Source: an uncultured Spirochaetaceae bacterium (lineage in GTDB: Bacteria; Spirochaetota; Spirochaetia; Treponematales; Treponemataceae). From it: a DNA stretch of 64,000 bases. The translations under genes were made by a program, and so were the position numbers. Shown here piece by piece: positions 1 through 8,525 of this stretch (within the stretch, counting starts at the first letter, position 1; the number at the start of each line of letters is the position of its first letter). Below the pieces are notes generated by a model. It worked only from the letters and a program-made list of their open reading frames with translations. It did not search any database and was not told the DNA's origin. The DNA is taken from assembly GCA_902802305.1 (NCBI GenBank), contig CADCLG010000006.1:62001-126000 (forward strand). Direction: 5' to 3'.

Positions 1-27
1 AGATAGTATTTTGTAATTCTTTCTATC

Positions 28-63
28 AAACGCTCCTTGAATTATCGGGGAGCGTTTTTTTTA
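28..63 (+). terminator. Rho-independent terminator of an upstream gene
   Basis: A 9-bp perfect stem (AAACGCTCC at 28-36 with GGAGCGTTT at 49-57) is followed by a run of T on the plus strand. It probably ends a gene lying to the left of the window. The first 27 bases show no reading frame I can identify. Confidence 0.8.
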
Positions 64-84
64 TGTGTGTGTGGGGGATTGTAA

Positions 85-1029
85 TTACTCTATTTCAAGA
101 GCAAGTTGCTTTACTTCTTCTACAGAAAGGCTTTGTGCTTGAGCAATTTGTTCGTATGTTCCGAGTTTCATTCTTAGAAGATTTTTAGCGGCTTCAATTC
201 TACCTTCCTTCAGTCCTTCTTCTCTGCCTACGGCTATGCCTTCTTCACGTCCTTCTTTCAGCCCTTGCTTTCTTGCGAATATTCTGACTTTTTCTTTTTC
301 TTCTTCCAAAACATCAGTGAAAAACATATACTCGTCCTCCCATTTGGTGTTCTGTTTTGCAGTTTTTACGTTTTCCTCAAGCCTGCGGGAAAAATCTGTG
401 GTGGCCTTGTTTGTCTGGATAAACTCCATCAGCCCCCGCAAATCTTCGTTATCCGCTACCTTATATGCTTTACAATTATAAAATACTTTGTGGCTTCTGT
501 CATCATAAAGAAAGTCAGGCTTTTCAAAAAAGGTTTGCTTTACAGTGTAGACAGGAAGCTTGCAATGAAATGGATCCCCCGTGCAGATAAACAGAATATA
601 GCTTTCCTTGAGTTTTGAAAACTTTGTCCTCTTTTTGGTGGTTGCGGCATCCATCGCTCCCTGATAAAATCTTGCCCTCATAGGAAGATTAGTAAAATCC
701 GAAGTCTGTATTTCTATGTCGAAGGTACGGTTGGAATCTTTTAAGAAAACATCAAGTCGTATGCTTCTTCCTTTGTATGAAGGGTGAAACTCCTTTTCTG
801 TAGACAAATATTCGATTTTCCCGATTTTAATTGGAAGAAGAATCTCCAGAAGCTGGCGGCAGATTGATTCGTCCTCCATGATTTTACAGAAGAGAAAGTT
901 GTCTGCAAAGGTCAATTCCTCCCAGGATTTTGAGAACTGACCGCCCAAAGTAATTTCATCATCAAAATCATCAATGTCAAAATCTTCAATTTCTTTAGAT
1001 TTGTCCAGATTATTTGTAATTAAACTCAT
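85..1029 (-). CDS. Rpn/PD-(D/E)XK nuclease family transposase-like protein
   Basis: About 314 residues. Family knowledge: Rpn/YhgA-like proteins are PD-(D/E)XK-fold DNA endonucleases linked to RecA-independent recombination, common and often multicopy in treponemes. Seen here: an N-terminal segment (SWEELTFADNFLFCKIM), a nuclease core with RLDVFLKD followed by FDIEIQTSD (candidate D and E-x-Q catalytic residues), and a C-terminal charged region repeating GREEG/GRIEA units, usual for this family. I chose the ATG at 1029 because GAGGAGGTTT lies directly upstream (1031-1040). A longer frame to 1125 runs through a dispersed hairpin repeat and begins with hydrophobic, unrelated residues. No partner gene is nearby. 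Confidence 0.85.
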   Translation of the reverse strand: MSLITNNLDKSKEIEDFDIDDFDDEITLGGQFSKSWEELTFADNFLFCKIMEDESICRQLLEILLPIKIGKIEYLSTEKEFHPSYKGRSIRLDVFLKDSNRTFDIEIQTSDFTNLPMRARFYQGAMDAATTKKRTKFSKLKESYILFICTGDPFHCKLPVYTVKQTFFEKPDFLYDDRSHKVFYNCKAYKVADNEDLRGLMEFIQTNKATTDFSRRLEENVKTAKQNTKWEDEYMFFTDVLEEEKEKVRIFARKQGLKEGREEGIAVGREEGLKEGRIEAAKNLLRMKLGTYEQIAQAQSLSVEEVKQLALEIE

Positions 1030-1068
1030 AAAACCTCCTCGTCGGATACAATTAAAAAAAATACAATT

Positions 1069-1139
1069 CTCAGTTTGCCTGCAAACTGAGTAAGCAGCTG
1101 GTATCAGTGTCCAATAAAGTATCAATGTCTAGCTGCTTT
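1069..1139 (+). repeat. Bipartite hairpin repeat, copy 1
   Basis: Hairpin 1 has perfect 10-bp arms, CTCAGTTTGC (1069-1078) and GCAAACTGAG (1081-1090). Hairpin 2 has AAGCAGCT (1092-1099) paired with AGCTGCTT (1131-1138). Two further copies with the same architecture lie at 4981-5053 and, inverted, at 11078-11150. All three share the segment CTGGTA just after the first arm of hairpin 2. This copy lies upstream of the Rpn-like gene. Confidence 0.75.
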
Positions 1140-1228
1140 ACCTATTTATTAGTAAAAAATTGAAGATTTCGGACCATTTTAAGAGAAAAAAATTATAATT
1201 TTTTGTTATTAAGAAAATCTGGGTATTT

Positions 1229-1362
1229 AAATGCGACGGGCAAAGGCATGGAGCAACCGCGTAGCGGACCCCCGAAGGCTGAACTTGTTTCAGACGAGGA
1301 GGTTGACCGTTAGGGAATTGCGGAACGCCGTCTGGATGTAAGAATTTTGCCCCTGATTACTA
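1229..1362. repeat. GC-rich structured intergenic element
   Basis: The 1140-1383 stretch has no gene. Inside it a GC-rich island contrasts with its AT-rich flanks and contains nested inverted repeats: GGGCAAA (1238-1244) with TTTGCCC (1346-1352), and CAGACG (1291-1296) with CGTCTG (1329-1334). The outer pair brackets the inner pair, so the island could fold as one structure. It may be a REP/MITE-like element. I cannot assign a function. Confidence 0.4.
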
Positions 1363-1383
1363 AAAATATACGGAATTTATCCA

Positions 1384-1412
1384 TTGTGAAAAATCCTCGT
1401 ATGCAGTATAAT
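1384..1412 (+). promoter_or_regulatory. Sigma70-type promoter of the DUF1846 gene
   Basis: TTGTGA (1384-1389), a 17-bp spacer and TATAAT (1407-1412). The ATG follows only 11 nt after the -10 box and no Shine-Dalgarno sequence is visible, so the transcript would have almost no leader. Confidence 0.75.
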
Positions 1413-1423
1413 TTAATTCCGTT

Positions 1424-2905
1424 ATGAAAAACGGATTCGATAATGATAAATACCTGAAAATTCAATCAGAACACATTAAGGAAAGGATTGCCAAATTTGG
1501 TGATAAACTCTATCTGGAATTTGGCGGAAAGCTTTTTGACGATTATCATGCTTCCCGCGTTCTTCCGGGATTTCAGCCAGACAGTAAATTAAAAATGCTT
1601 ATGCAGCTTGCTGATGTTGCAGAAATTGTTATTGTTATCAGTGCTGTTGATATTGAGAAAAATAAAATTCGCGGGGATTTGGGCATTACTTACGACCAGG
1701 ATGTTCTCCGTCTGCGGGATGAATTCCAGAGTCGCGGGCTGATGGTAGGCAGTGTTGTTATTACTCATTACACTGGCCAGGAAGCTGCAAAAGCCTTTAG
1801 AAACAAGCTCAAAAAAATGAATATCAAGGCTTATTATCATTATACGATTGCCGGTTATCCTTCAAATGTTGCATTAATCGACAGTGATGAAGGTTACGGT
1901 AAAAACGATTATATCGAAACTACCCGCCCTTTGGTTGTTGTTACAGCCCCTGGTCCTGGTTCTGGAAAAATGGCTACCTGTTTGAGCCAGCTTTATCATG
2001 AAAACAAGCGGGGAATAAAAGCAGGTTATGCAAAATTTGAAACTTTCCCTATCTGGAATCTTCCATTGAAACATCCTGTAAATCTTGCTTACGAAGCTGC
2101 AACTGCCGACCTTAACGATATTAATATGATTGACCCATGGCATCTGGAAGCTTACGGAAAAACTACAGTAAATTATAACCGTGACATTGAAATCTTCCCT
2201 GTTTTGGATGCAATTTTCAAAGGAATCTATGGGGATAATCCATATAAATCGCCTACTGATATGGGCGTTAATATGGCGGGCTATTGTATTTTTGATGACG
2301 ATGCCTGTTCTGAAGCTTCTAAACAGGAAATTATCCGCCGCTATTATGCAACCCTTAATCAGCTTGTAGAAGGAAATGCTTCTGAAAATGAGGTTGCTAA
2401 AATTGAGCTTTTGATGAAGCAGGCTGGGGTAACGGCTGATGACCGCAAGGTAACGATTGCCGCTAAAGAAAGAGCTGCAAAATCCAAGGTGCCTTCTGCC
2501 GCCATTGAGCTTGATGACGGTACAATTATTACTTCTGAAACAACAGATTTGCTTGGAACAAGTGCCGCTTTGCTTTTAAATGCGACAAAGCATCTTGCCG
2601 GAATTGATCACAAGGTAAAGCTTATTCCAAAAGAGATGATTGAACCAATCCAGAAAATGAAGGTGACTTATCTTAAGGGAAATAATCCCCGCTTACATAC
2701 AGACGAAGTTCTTGTTGCCCTTGCAATGCTTTCAAAAAGTGATGAAAACTGTCGTCTTGCCATGGAGCAGCTTCCAAATCTTAAGGGCTGTCAGGTTCAT
2801 ACAACGGTTATGCTCAGTGAAGTTGACCGCAAAATTTTTAAAAAACTGGGTGTTGATTTGACTTGTGAGCCAATCAGCAAAAAGCAGAAATCTTTGATTG
2901 GATAA
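1424..2905 (+). CDS. DUF1846 domain-containing protein
   Basis: 493 residues, the usual size of the DUF1846 family, which is widespread in Firmicutes and other anaerobes. Its start (MKNGFDNDKYLKIQSEHI), the FGGKLFDDYHASRVLPGF segment and the TAPGPGSGKMATCLSQLYHE segment resemble family members. The last contains a P-loop-like GPGSGK. The family is structurally characterised but its biochemical role is not established to my knowledge. It is predicted to be cytoplasmic, with no signal peptide or membrane segment. It precedes uvrB by 48 bp, so read-through is possible, although uvrB also has a possible -10 box of its own. Confidence 0.9.
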   Translation: MKNGFDNDKYLKIQSEHIKERIAKFGDKLYLEFGGKLFDDYHASRVLPGFQPDSKLKMLMQLADVAEIVIVISAVDIEKNKIRGDLGITYDQDVLRLRDEFQSRGLMVGSVVITHYTGQEAAKAFRNKLKKMNIKAYYHYTIAGYPSNVALIDSDEGYGKNDYIETTRPLVVVTAPGPGSGKMATCLSQLYHENKRGIKAGYAKFETFPIWNLPLKHPVNLAYEAATADLNDINMIDPWHLEAYGKTTVNYNRDIEIFPVLDAIFKGIYGDNPYKSPTDMGVNMAGYCIFDDDACSEASKQEIIRRYYATLNQLVEGNASENEVAKIELLMKQAGVTADDRKVTIAAKERAAKSKVPSAAIELDDGTIITSETTDLLGTSAALLLNATKHLAGIDHKVKLIPKEMIEPIQKMKVTYLKGNNPRLHTDEVLVALAMLSKSDENCRLAMEQLPNLKGCQVHTTVMLSEVDRKIFKKLGVDLTCEPISKKQKSLIG

Positions 2906-2953
2906 TTTGATTTTTAATCAGCAGGTAATTTAAGATAATTTAATCGGGCAGTT

Positions 2954-4951
2954 ATGAGAAGATTTGAAGTTGTGTCTCCTTTTGAACCAAGCGGAGACCA
3001 GGGCCAGGCAATTGATAAATTAAGTGAAGGTTTTTTACGGGGTGATAAGTTTCAGACCTTAAAAGGTGTTACCGGTTCTGGAAAAACCTTCACAATGGCA
3101 AAAATAATTGAACGTGTTCAGCGTCCTACCCTTATTATCAGCCATAACAAAACTCTTTCGGCCCAGCTTTTCAGAGAGTTCAAATCATTTTTCCCGAATA
3201 ACGCAGTTGAGTATTTTGTTTCTTATTATGATTATTATCAGCCGGAGGCCTATGTTGCTGCACGGGATCTTTATATAGAAAAAGACTGCGATATCAACCG
3301 CGAAATTGACCAGATGCGTCTCAGAGCCACCTATAGTCTTATGGAAAGGCGGGATGTAATTGTTGTTGCCACAGTTTCCTGTATTTATGGTCTTGGTATG
3401 CCGGATGTTTACAAGGGAATGAGAGTTCATGTTGAAAAAGGCCAGCAGCTTAATACAAAAAAGTTTGCAGACTCCCTGATTTCCCTGCAGTACAGCCGTA
3501 ATGATGATGTTCTGGAGCGGGGCAATTTTAGAATAAAGGGCGATGTAATTGAAGTTTATCCGCCCTATATGGAAACTGACGAAGCTTACCGAATTGAACT
3601 TGACTGGGATGAAATTGTAAAAATCCGCCGTTTTAATGTTTTGAATCGTGATGTTACCGGTGAACTTGATGAAACCGTCTTTTATCCTGCAAAACACTTT
3701 GTTGTTCCCCGCGATAAGCTTATAGAAGCAACCGACAGAATCCAAAAAGAAATGGAAGAGCAGGTTGAGTTTTTTAGAAGCCAGGGAAGAATGCTGGAAG
3801 CTGAACGCATTAAAACCCGTACAACTTATGATATTGAAATGCTCAAGGAAATGGGAACCTGTCCTGGTATTGAAAATTATTCTGGCCCTATTTCTGGTCG
3901 TGCTCGTGGCGAACCTCCAGCAACCCTTCTTCATTATTTCCCGGATGATTTTTTATGCATGATTGACGAAGCTCATGTTTCTGTTCCTCAGATTGGTGCA
4001 ATGTACGAGGGGGACCGAAGCCGTAAAGAAAATCTTATAAACTTTGGTTTCCGCCTGCCGAGTGCTTTTGATAACCGTCCTCTTAAAAAGGCTGAGTTTG
4101 ATGCAAAAATGAATCAAATCATTTATGTTACTGCAACACCACGGCCAGAAGAAGTAAAACAGAGTACACAGGTTGTTGAGCAGCTGATTCGTCCAACCGG
4201 TTTGCTTGATCCAATAGTAGAAGTTCGTCCGAGTGAAGGGCAGATGGAAGATATCTACAAGGAAGTTCGTGAACGCATTGACCGCAATGAACGCAGCCTG
4301 ATTTTGACTCTTACAAAAAAGATGGCAGAAGATTTGACCGATTATCTTACAGAGCTTGGTTTAAATGTAAAATACATTCATTCTGAGATTGATACTTTTG
4401 AAAGGGTTGAGATTCTTAAAGCCTTGCGTATCGGCGAAATTGATATTCTGATTGGAATTAATCTTTTGCGTGAAGGAATTGACTTACCTGAAGTTTCGTT
4501 TATAGCTTTGCTTGATGCTGATAAAATCGGATTTTTGCGTTCTGAAACTTCGCTGATTCAGATTATTGGTCGTGCGGCAAGAAACGCGGCCGGTAAAGTT
4601 GTGATGTATGCCGACCACATGAGCCCTGCAATGGAAGCTGCAATTCGCGAAACAAAACATCGCCGTGAAGTTCAGGAAGCTTATAACAAAGAACATGGAA
4701 TCACTCCTGTAACAATTAAAAAAGCAGTTGAAGATATTCTTGAGCACGAACAGCAGGAAGCCCGTGATGAGGCAACAATGGATTTGGAGGTTCTAAAACA
4801 GGGTGTTAATCTTTTCCGTGCTGCCGACCGCAAAAAGCTTATAAAACGACTTACCCAGGAAATGAACGCCTGCGCAGAACGAATGGAATATGAGCAGGCT
4901 GCCGTGTACAGGGATCAGATTCGCGAGATTGAAGCGCAGTTTGGGAAATAA
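2954..4951 (+). CDS. uvrB: Excinuclease ABC subunit B
   Basis: 665 residues, full length. UvrB is the damage-verifying helicase-like subunit of nucleotide excision repair. It is loaded by UvrA and recruits UvrC for incision. Visible motifs: Walker A GVTGSGKT (residues 38-45), the beta-hairpin segment YYDYYQPEAYV (about residues 91-101) that clamps one DNA strand, MIDEAH (about 335), helicase motifs including QIIGRAARN, and the C-terminal UVR motif (EYEQAAVYRDQIREIE) that contacts UvrC. uvrA and uvrC are not in this window. GATAAT at 2934-2939 lies 14 nt before the ATG and no clear Shine-Dalgarno is present. Confidence 0.97.
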   Translation: MRRFEVVSPFEPSGDQGQAIDKLSEGFLRGDKFQTLKGVTGSGKTFTMAKIIERVQRPTLIISHNKTLSAQLFREFKSFFPNNAVEYFVSYYDYYQPEAYVAARDLYIEKDCDINREIDQMRLRATYSLMERRDVIVVATVSCIYGLGMPDVYKGMRVHVEKGQQLNTKKFADSLISLQYSRNDDVLERGNFRIKGDVIEVYPPYMETDEAYRIELDWDEIVKIRRFNVLNRDVTGELDETVFYPAKHFVVPRDKLIEATDRIQKEMEEQVEFFRSQGRMLEAERIKTRTTYDIEMLKEMGTCPGIENYSGPISGRARGEPPATLLHYFPDDFLCMIDEAHVSVPQIGAMYEGDRSRKENLINFGFRLPSAFDNRPLKKAEFDAKMNQIIYVTATPRPEEVKQSTQVVEQLIRPTGLLDPIVEVRPSEGQMEDIYKEVRERIDRNERSLILTLTKKMAEDLTDYLTELGLNVKYIHSEIDTFERVEILKALRIGEIDILIGINLLREGIDLPEVSFIALLDADKIGFLRSETSLIQIIGRAARNAAGKVVMYADHMSPAMEAAIRETKHRREVQEAYNKEHGITPVTIKKAVEDILEHEQQEARDEATMDLEVLKQGVNLFRAADRKKLIKRLTQEMNACAERMEYEQAAVYRDQIREIEAQFGK

Positions 4952-4975
4952 TTTGGGGATGCAATTTGGGGATGC
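4950..4975. repeat. 13-bp tandem duplication
   Basis: AATTTGGGGATGC occurs twice in tandem (4950-4962 and 4963-4975), beginning at the uvrB stop codon and directly before the hairpin repeat at 4981. It could be a slippage product or a footprint of insertion of the neighbouring element. Confidence 0.7.
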
Positions 4976-4980
4976 AATGC

Positions 4981-5053
4981 ACAGTTTTGTCCTACAAAAC
5001 TGTAAACGAACCTGGTAGTAATTGAAGTTAAAGAATTAGTGTAACGGGTTCGT
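4981..5053 (+). repeat. Bipartite hairpin repeat, copy 2
   Basis: Hairpin 1: ACAGTTTTG (4981-4989) with CAAAACTGT (4995-5003). Hairpin 2: ACGAACC (5006-5012) with GGTTCGT (5047-5053), with CTGGTA following the first arm as in the other copies. The second-stem sequence differs completely from AAGCAGC/GCTGCTT of the other two copies, yet it still pairs. Confidence 0.75.
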
Positions 5054-5060
5054 AGTCGTC

Positions 5061-5089
5061 TTGACAATAATCAATAAATTTTATATTCT
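5061..5089 (+). promoter_or_regulatory. Sigma70 promoter of rpmB
   Basis: Consensus TTGACA (5061-5066), a 17-bp spacer and TATTCT (5084-5089). It is one of the strongest promoter matches in the window, fitting a ribosomal protein gene. The predicted start near 5096 leaves a leader of about 48 nt before the ATG at 5144. Confidence 0.8.
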
Positions 5090-5143
5090 TCTAAAACTAT
5101 CTTTTATTTGTGGAAATTGTTTGTATAAGTGAGGAAATAGAAA

Positions 5144-5371
5144 ATGTCAAGAATGTGTGCTATTTGTGGAAAAACTCCAATGTCAGGAAACAAGGTTAGT
5201 AAGTCTTATAATCATACTCGAAGAACTTGGAGACCAAATCTTCTTAAAGTAAGAGCTCAGTTTGGTGGAACAACAAGAACAATTACTATTTGTACACGCT
5301 GTCTTAAAGCTGGATTTGTTGACAAGAAAGTTAATGTTCCAAAAGCAGCAGAAGTTGTTGCAGAAAACTAA
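5144..5371 (+). CDS. rpmB: 50S ribosomal protein L28
   Basis: 75 residues, normal for bL28, a component of the large ribosomal subunit. It begins MSRMCAICGKTPMSGNKVS, carries the typical RRTWRPNL segment, and has two CxxC pairs (CAIC at residues 5-8 and CTRC near residue 50). It is therefore the zinc-binding C+ form. It is transcribed alone, between its own promoter and a clear terminator. A GAGGAAAT Shine-Dalgarno region lies just upstream of the ATG. Confidence 0.96.
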   Translation: MSRMCAICGKTPMSGNKVSKSYNHTRRTWRPNLLKVRAQFGGTTRTITICTRCLKAGFVDKKVNVPKAAEVVAEN

Positions 5372-5399
5372 TTGAATCATTATTTTTGTTGCGTGAAAA

Positions 5400-5425
5400 G
5401 TCGCTTTATATAAGCGGCTTTTTTT
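5400..5425 (+). terminator. Rho-independent terminator of rpmB
   Basis: GTCGCTT (5400-5406) pairs with AAGCGGC (5412-5418, one G-T pair) and is followed by TTTTTTT. It makes rpmB monocistronic and faces the convergent hydrolase gene. Confidence 0.85.
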
Positions 5426-5451
5426 GTTTAACAAGCAATCTAACAGTTAAT

Positions 5452-6333
5452 TTAACAGCTGATTTCTAATCCGTCATAAGCAGGAAGAACCGATTTTGCC
5501 TCTGCCTGTAACTTTGGAAACTCGCCTAAATGTTCATTTATATAATCAATCACCTGAATATGGCTTAAATTATGAGTTAAATGAATGAGCCAGACATGAT
5601 TTGCCCCGATTTTCTGAGCTGTATCCAGTGCCTGCAGAAAATTAAAATGCGTGGAATGTTCCTTTACTCTAAGCCCGTCAATAATCAAATGCTCAAGCTT
5701 GCCGCAGTTTCGGTGTATTTTCTCTATAGATTCATCGCTGATATAATTGCAGTCCGTAAGATATGCAATAGAAGTTTTTGAGCTATCTTCTTCCTTTTGA
5801 GTTAAAAGCCATCCTACAGTTTCTAAGTGACCATGCTGCATAGGAATGGGTGTGACAGTAAGGTCTGCTGCTTCAAAGGGAGCAGAAACTTCATTTAAAG
5901 TTACTTTTGCATGTCCGCCGCCTTCTTTGCTGGGAATAAAAAAATAGCCAAAACGAGTTCTTACGTCGTCAGCAGTTTCTTTGTTTGTATAAATTGGAAT
6001 CGGTGGGGCGTTAACCTTTTTTGCACTTTGTTCATCTTTTGGTTTATTAAAGGAATCGCAGCTAAAGGAACGAATATCATCAATTCCATGAAGATGATCA
6101 GCGTGACTGTGGGTAAGAAGAAGGGCATCTATTTTTTTTATGTGATTTTCTATTGCCTGGAGTCTAAACTCAGGACCAATATCAATCAGTATATTTTTAT
6201 CAGTATTGGAAGTGATGTAGGCCGAGCATCTGTAGCGCCTGTCCCGAGCATCTTTAGATTTGCATACTTCACATTCACAGCCGATTACTGGAACACCGTG
6301 ACTGGTGCCCGTTCCTAAAAAAACAAGTTTCAT
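5452..6333 (-). CDS. PhnP-like metallo-beta-lactamase fold hydrolase
   Basis: About 293 residues from the chosen ATG at 6333, where it begins MKLVFLGTGTSHGVP as relatives do. An upstream ATG at 6390 would overlap the preceding gene. The HxHxDH metal-binding motif is at residues 75-80 (HSHADH). A cysteine-rich zinc motif, CECEVC, is at residues 19-24, as in PhnP phosphodiesterases. Later motifs include MQHGH, LTDCNYIS and the final HLTHNLSH. It probably hydrolyses a cyclic phosphate or phosphodiester in the cytoplasm. No phn genes are nearby, so the substrate is unknown. It lies 43 nt after the FIST gene on the same strand, probably co-transcribed. Confidence 0.85.
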   Translation of the reverse strand: MKLVFLGTGTSHGVPVIGCECEVCKSKDARDRRYRCSAYITSNTDKNILIDIGPEFRLQAIENHIKKIDALLLTHSHADHLHGIDDIRSFSCDSFNKPKDEQSAKKVNAPPIPIYTNKETADDVRTRFGYFFIPSKEGGGHAKVTLNEVSAPFEAADLTVTPIPMQHGHLETVGWLLTQKEEDSSKTSIAYLTDCNYISDESIEKIHRNCGKLEHLIIDGLRVKEHSTHFNFLQALDTAQKIGANHVWLIHLTHNLSHIQVIDYINEHLGEFPKLQAEAKSVLPAYDGLEISC

Positions 6334-6376
6334 TTTCCTACAGACCTTCTTATTGACTTTGACTTTACCGCATTTA

Positions 6377-7492
6377 TTATTCAAAGACAAGAAGAGACAT
6401 AGTCTGATTCAGATTCTGCTGATTTACCTGTTCGCTGTAACTGGACATTCCAATGTAATTTTCATAAAAATCCAAAAGCTTAGAAACAAAATCACCGAGC
6501 TTCTGTTCCTTTTCAAAAATCATTGTTCTAAAAATGCTGTTTATGGAAATCACAAAGGATGGATTCTGAATCTGTGAAAGAATGTACTGGGCTGTTTGAG
6601 TCCATACTGTATTCAAATCCATTTGCTTTAAAACTGCCATTTTTGTCTGATTGTAGATTCTTGTAAAAAATGTAAGGGAATTATCGCTGAAAACCTTATC
6701 TATGCCGGCAATGTATATTTTATCATTCAAAAGACTGCCCAAGGGTGATGAAAGAAGCTTGTCACATAATTGTTCGGGTTCAACATTCAGGGTGCGCGAA
6801 AGAACTGTAGATGCTGGCTTGTTATCAAACTGATAAACCTTCTGTTCATCACAGTCAATTTCGGTTACAGTAAAGATTAAATCAGTCTTTTTATAGGCAT
6901 TTTCATTGTAATAAATAATTCTTCCGTTCAAATTGTGAATTAAAACAAAAACTGTCGTATTAACAAAAATATCTCCGTTAAGAGCAACTGCTGTTTCTTT
7001 CTGATTTTTAGCGGCACTGGCAGTTCCTCCTATGACTGGAATATTTGTTCCTTTTAAACCACGCTTTATAGTATCCATAACAAGATTTTCTGCTTTTGAA
7101 AATGCTGTAGAAAACTCAAGACAGCAGGTGTTTTCTACAGAAGACAGTGTTTTTACCGCATTCTGAATATGAGCAACATAATCATCCGGATCTTTATTGA
7201 TTTCATAAATCTGTCCGGAAGCACATTCAATTCCTGAGTTGATGGCAATTGCTGTAAGGCCACGAGCCGCAATTCCATAGCTTGAAAAAAAAGTATATGT
7301 AGATGAGCCGATGGAAATAGTATCTGGATATTTTTCCTTTAATTTTTTTGCATAATACCAGAGATTCTCATAATCAGAAAAGAAAATGATTAACTTTGGA
7401 GATGTACATTCTTCATCGATTTTTTTACAGCAATTGGAAAAAATATTTTCCTTTATTCCTTCGGAATTACACGCTATGACAGTTCGTTTCAT
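6377..7492 (-). CDS. FIST domain sensor protein
   Basis: About 371 residues from the ATG at 7492; a TTG three codons upstream is less likely. It matches the FIST_N plus FIST_C layout, a proposed small-ligand sensory module found alone or fused to signalling domains. Seen: an N-terminal part with SIGSSTYTFFSSYG and GLTAIAINSG, the central GGTASA segment typical of FIST_N, and a C-terminal part ending with FEKEQKLGDFVSKLLDFY. No output domain (MCP, HK, GGDEF) is attached, so it must signal through a partner if it signals at all. TATAAT lies 8 nt before the ATG with no Shine-Dalgarno, suggesting leaderless transcription. Confidence 0.75.
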   Translation of the reverse strand: MKRTVIACNSEGIKENIFSNCCKKIDEECTSPKLIIFFSDYENLWYYAKKLKEKYPDTISIGSSTYTFFSSYGIAARGLTAIAINSGIECASGQIYEINKDPDDYVAHIQNAVKTLSSVENTCCLEFSTAFSKAENLVMDTIKRGLKGTNIPVIGGTASAAKNQKETAVALNGDIFVNTTVFVLIHNLNGRIIYYNENAYKKTDLIFTVTEIDCDEQKVYQFDNKPASTVLSRTLNVEPEQLCDKLLSSPLGSLLNDKIYIAGIDKVFSDNSLTFFTRIYNQTKMAVLKQMDLNTVWTQTAQYILSQIQNPSFVISINSIFRTMIFEKEQKLGDFVSKLLDFYENYIGMSSYSEQVNQQNLNQTMSLLVFE

Positions 7493-7546
7493 ATTCTTCA
7501 ATTATAACACAATGTCTACGGTTTTTGTATTAAAAAAACGGTATTG

Positions 7547-7575
7547 TTGTGTATTGTTTGAATTTACACTAAAAT
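7547..7575 (+). promoter_or_regulatory. Promoter of the liv operon
   Basis: TTGTGT (7547-7552), a 17-bp spacer and TAAAAT (7570-7575). The expected transcription start near 7582 lies downstream of the in-frame ATG at 7579, which argues for the TTG start at 7612. Confidence 0.65.
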
Positions 7576-7611
7576 AAAATGTTCAAATTTTTAGTTTTAC
7601 CGGAGGTTACG

Positions 7612-8511
7612 TTGAATACCGGTTCTATGTTCTTACAACAATTAATAAACGGTTTGTCGCTTGGAAGCATTTATGCGCTTATTGCTTTAGGCTATACGAT
7701 GGTTTATGGAATCGTAAAGCTCATAAACTTTGCCCATGGCGATGTCATGATGATGGGTGCTTATGCAGGATATTTTGTCCTGATTTTAATGGGAGTCACT
7801 GTTCCCGGCATGATTTGCGCTTTTTTAGTCTCAATGATTTTCTGCGCTCTTCTTTCTCTTGTGATTGAAAGATTTGCCTATCGACCTTTGCGCAATGCTC
7901 CCCGTCTTAATTCCCTGATTACAGCAATTGCAATGGAACTTATTCTTCAGAATGTAATGCGCGTTCTTCCTTTTGTTGGTCCAAACCCAAGACAGTACCC
8001 AACAATGGAATTAAAGAACTTTAACTTGGGCAGCGTTTCAATTTCAAATCTTCAGCTTATTGTAATCTGCTGTTCAATTGTACTTATGATTATTTTGAAC
8101 ATTATTGTAAATTACACAAAAACAGGAAAAGCCATGCGTGCAGTTTCCTATGATACAGGGGCTGCCAGTTTGATGGGAATCAGTGTAAATAAAACAATTG
8201 CAATCACCTTTATAATTGGTTCAATTCTCGCTGGTGCCGGTGGTATTTTGTATGCGACTGCTTATCCTCAGATTGATCCGACAATGGGATACATGCCTGG
8301 TCTTAAAGCCTTTGTTGCTGCGGTTCTTGGTGGAATTGGTTCTATACCGGGCGCTATGGTTGGTGGTGTTTTACTCGGTATTGCAGAAACGCTTACAAAA
8401 GGATTTATTTCTTCTCAGTATGCAGATGCAATTTCATTCTCAATTTTGATTATAATTCTTCTTGTTAAGCCGACAGGTATTTTTGGCAAGAAAAAAACGG
8501 TTAAGGTTTAA
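7612..8511 (+). CDS. livH: Branched-chain amino acid ABC transporter permease LivH
   Basis: About 299 residues. It is one of two inner-membrane permeases of the HAAT-type importer. The protein is strongly hydrophobic, with the LivH hallmarks NGLSLGSIYALIALGYTMVYG at the N-terminus, LINFAHGD, and a late AAVLGGIGSIPGAMVGG loop that contacts the ATPase. I chose the TTG at 7612 because GGAGG (7602-7606) is ideally spaced and the promoter's -10 box overlaps the region before it. The ATG at 7579 is probably untranscribed. First gene of livHMGF. Confidence 0.9.
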   Translation: MNTGSMFLQQLINGLSLGSIYALIALGYTMVYGIVKLINFAHGDVMMMGAYAGYFVLILMGVTVPGMICAFLVSMIFCALLSLVIERFAYRPLRNAPRLNSLITAIAMELILQNVMRVLPFVGPNPRQYPTMELKNFNLGSVSISNLQLIVICCSIVLMIILNIIVNYTKTGKAMRAVSYDTGAASLMGISVNKTIAITFIIGSILAGAGGILYATAYPQIDPTMGYMPGLKAFVAAVLGGIGSIPGAMVGGVLLGIAETLTKGFISSQYADAISFSILIIILLVKPTGIFGKKKTVKV

Positions 8512-8525
8512 GGGGAGGGCAAATT

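Noticed and set aside
3185..3934. 249-codon minus-strand frame inside uvrB
   Set aside because: Antisense shadow of a highly conserved gene. Its product is rich in Asn, Phe and Ile with no motif, as expected from the reverse complement of coding DNA.
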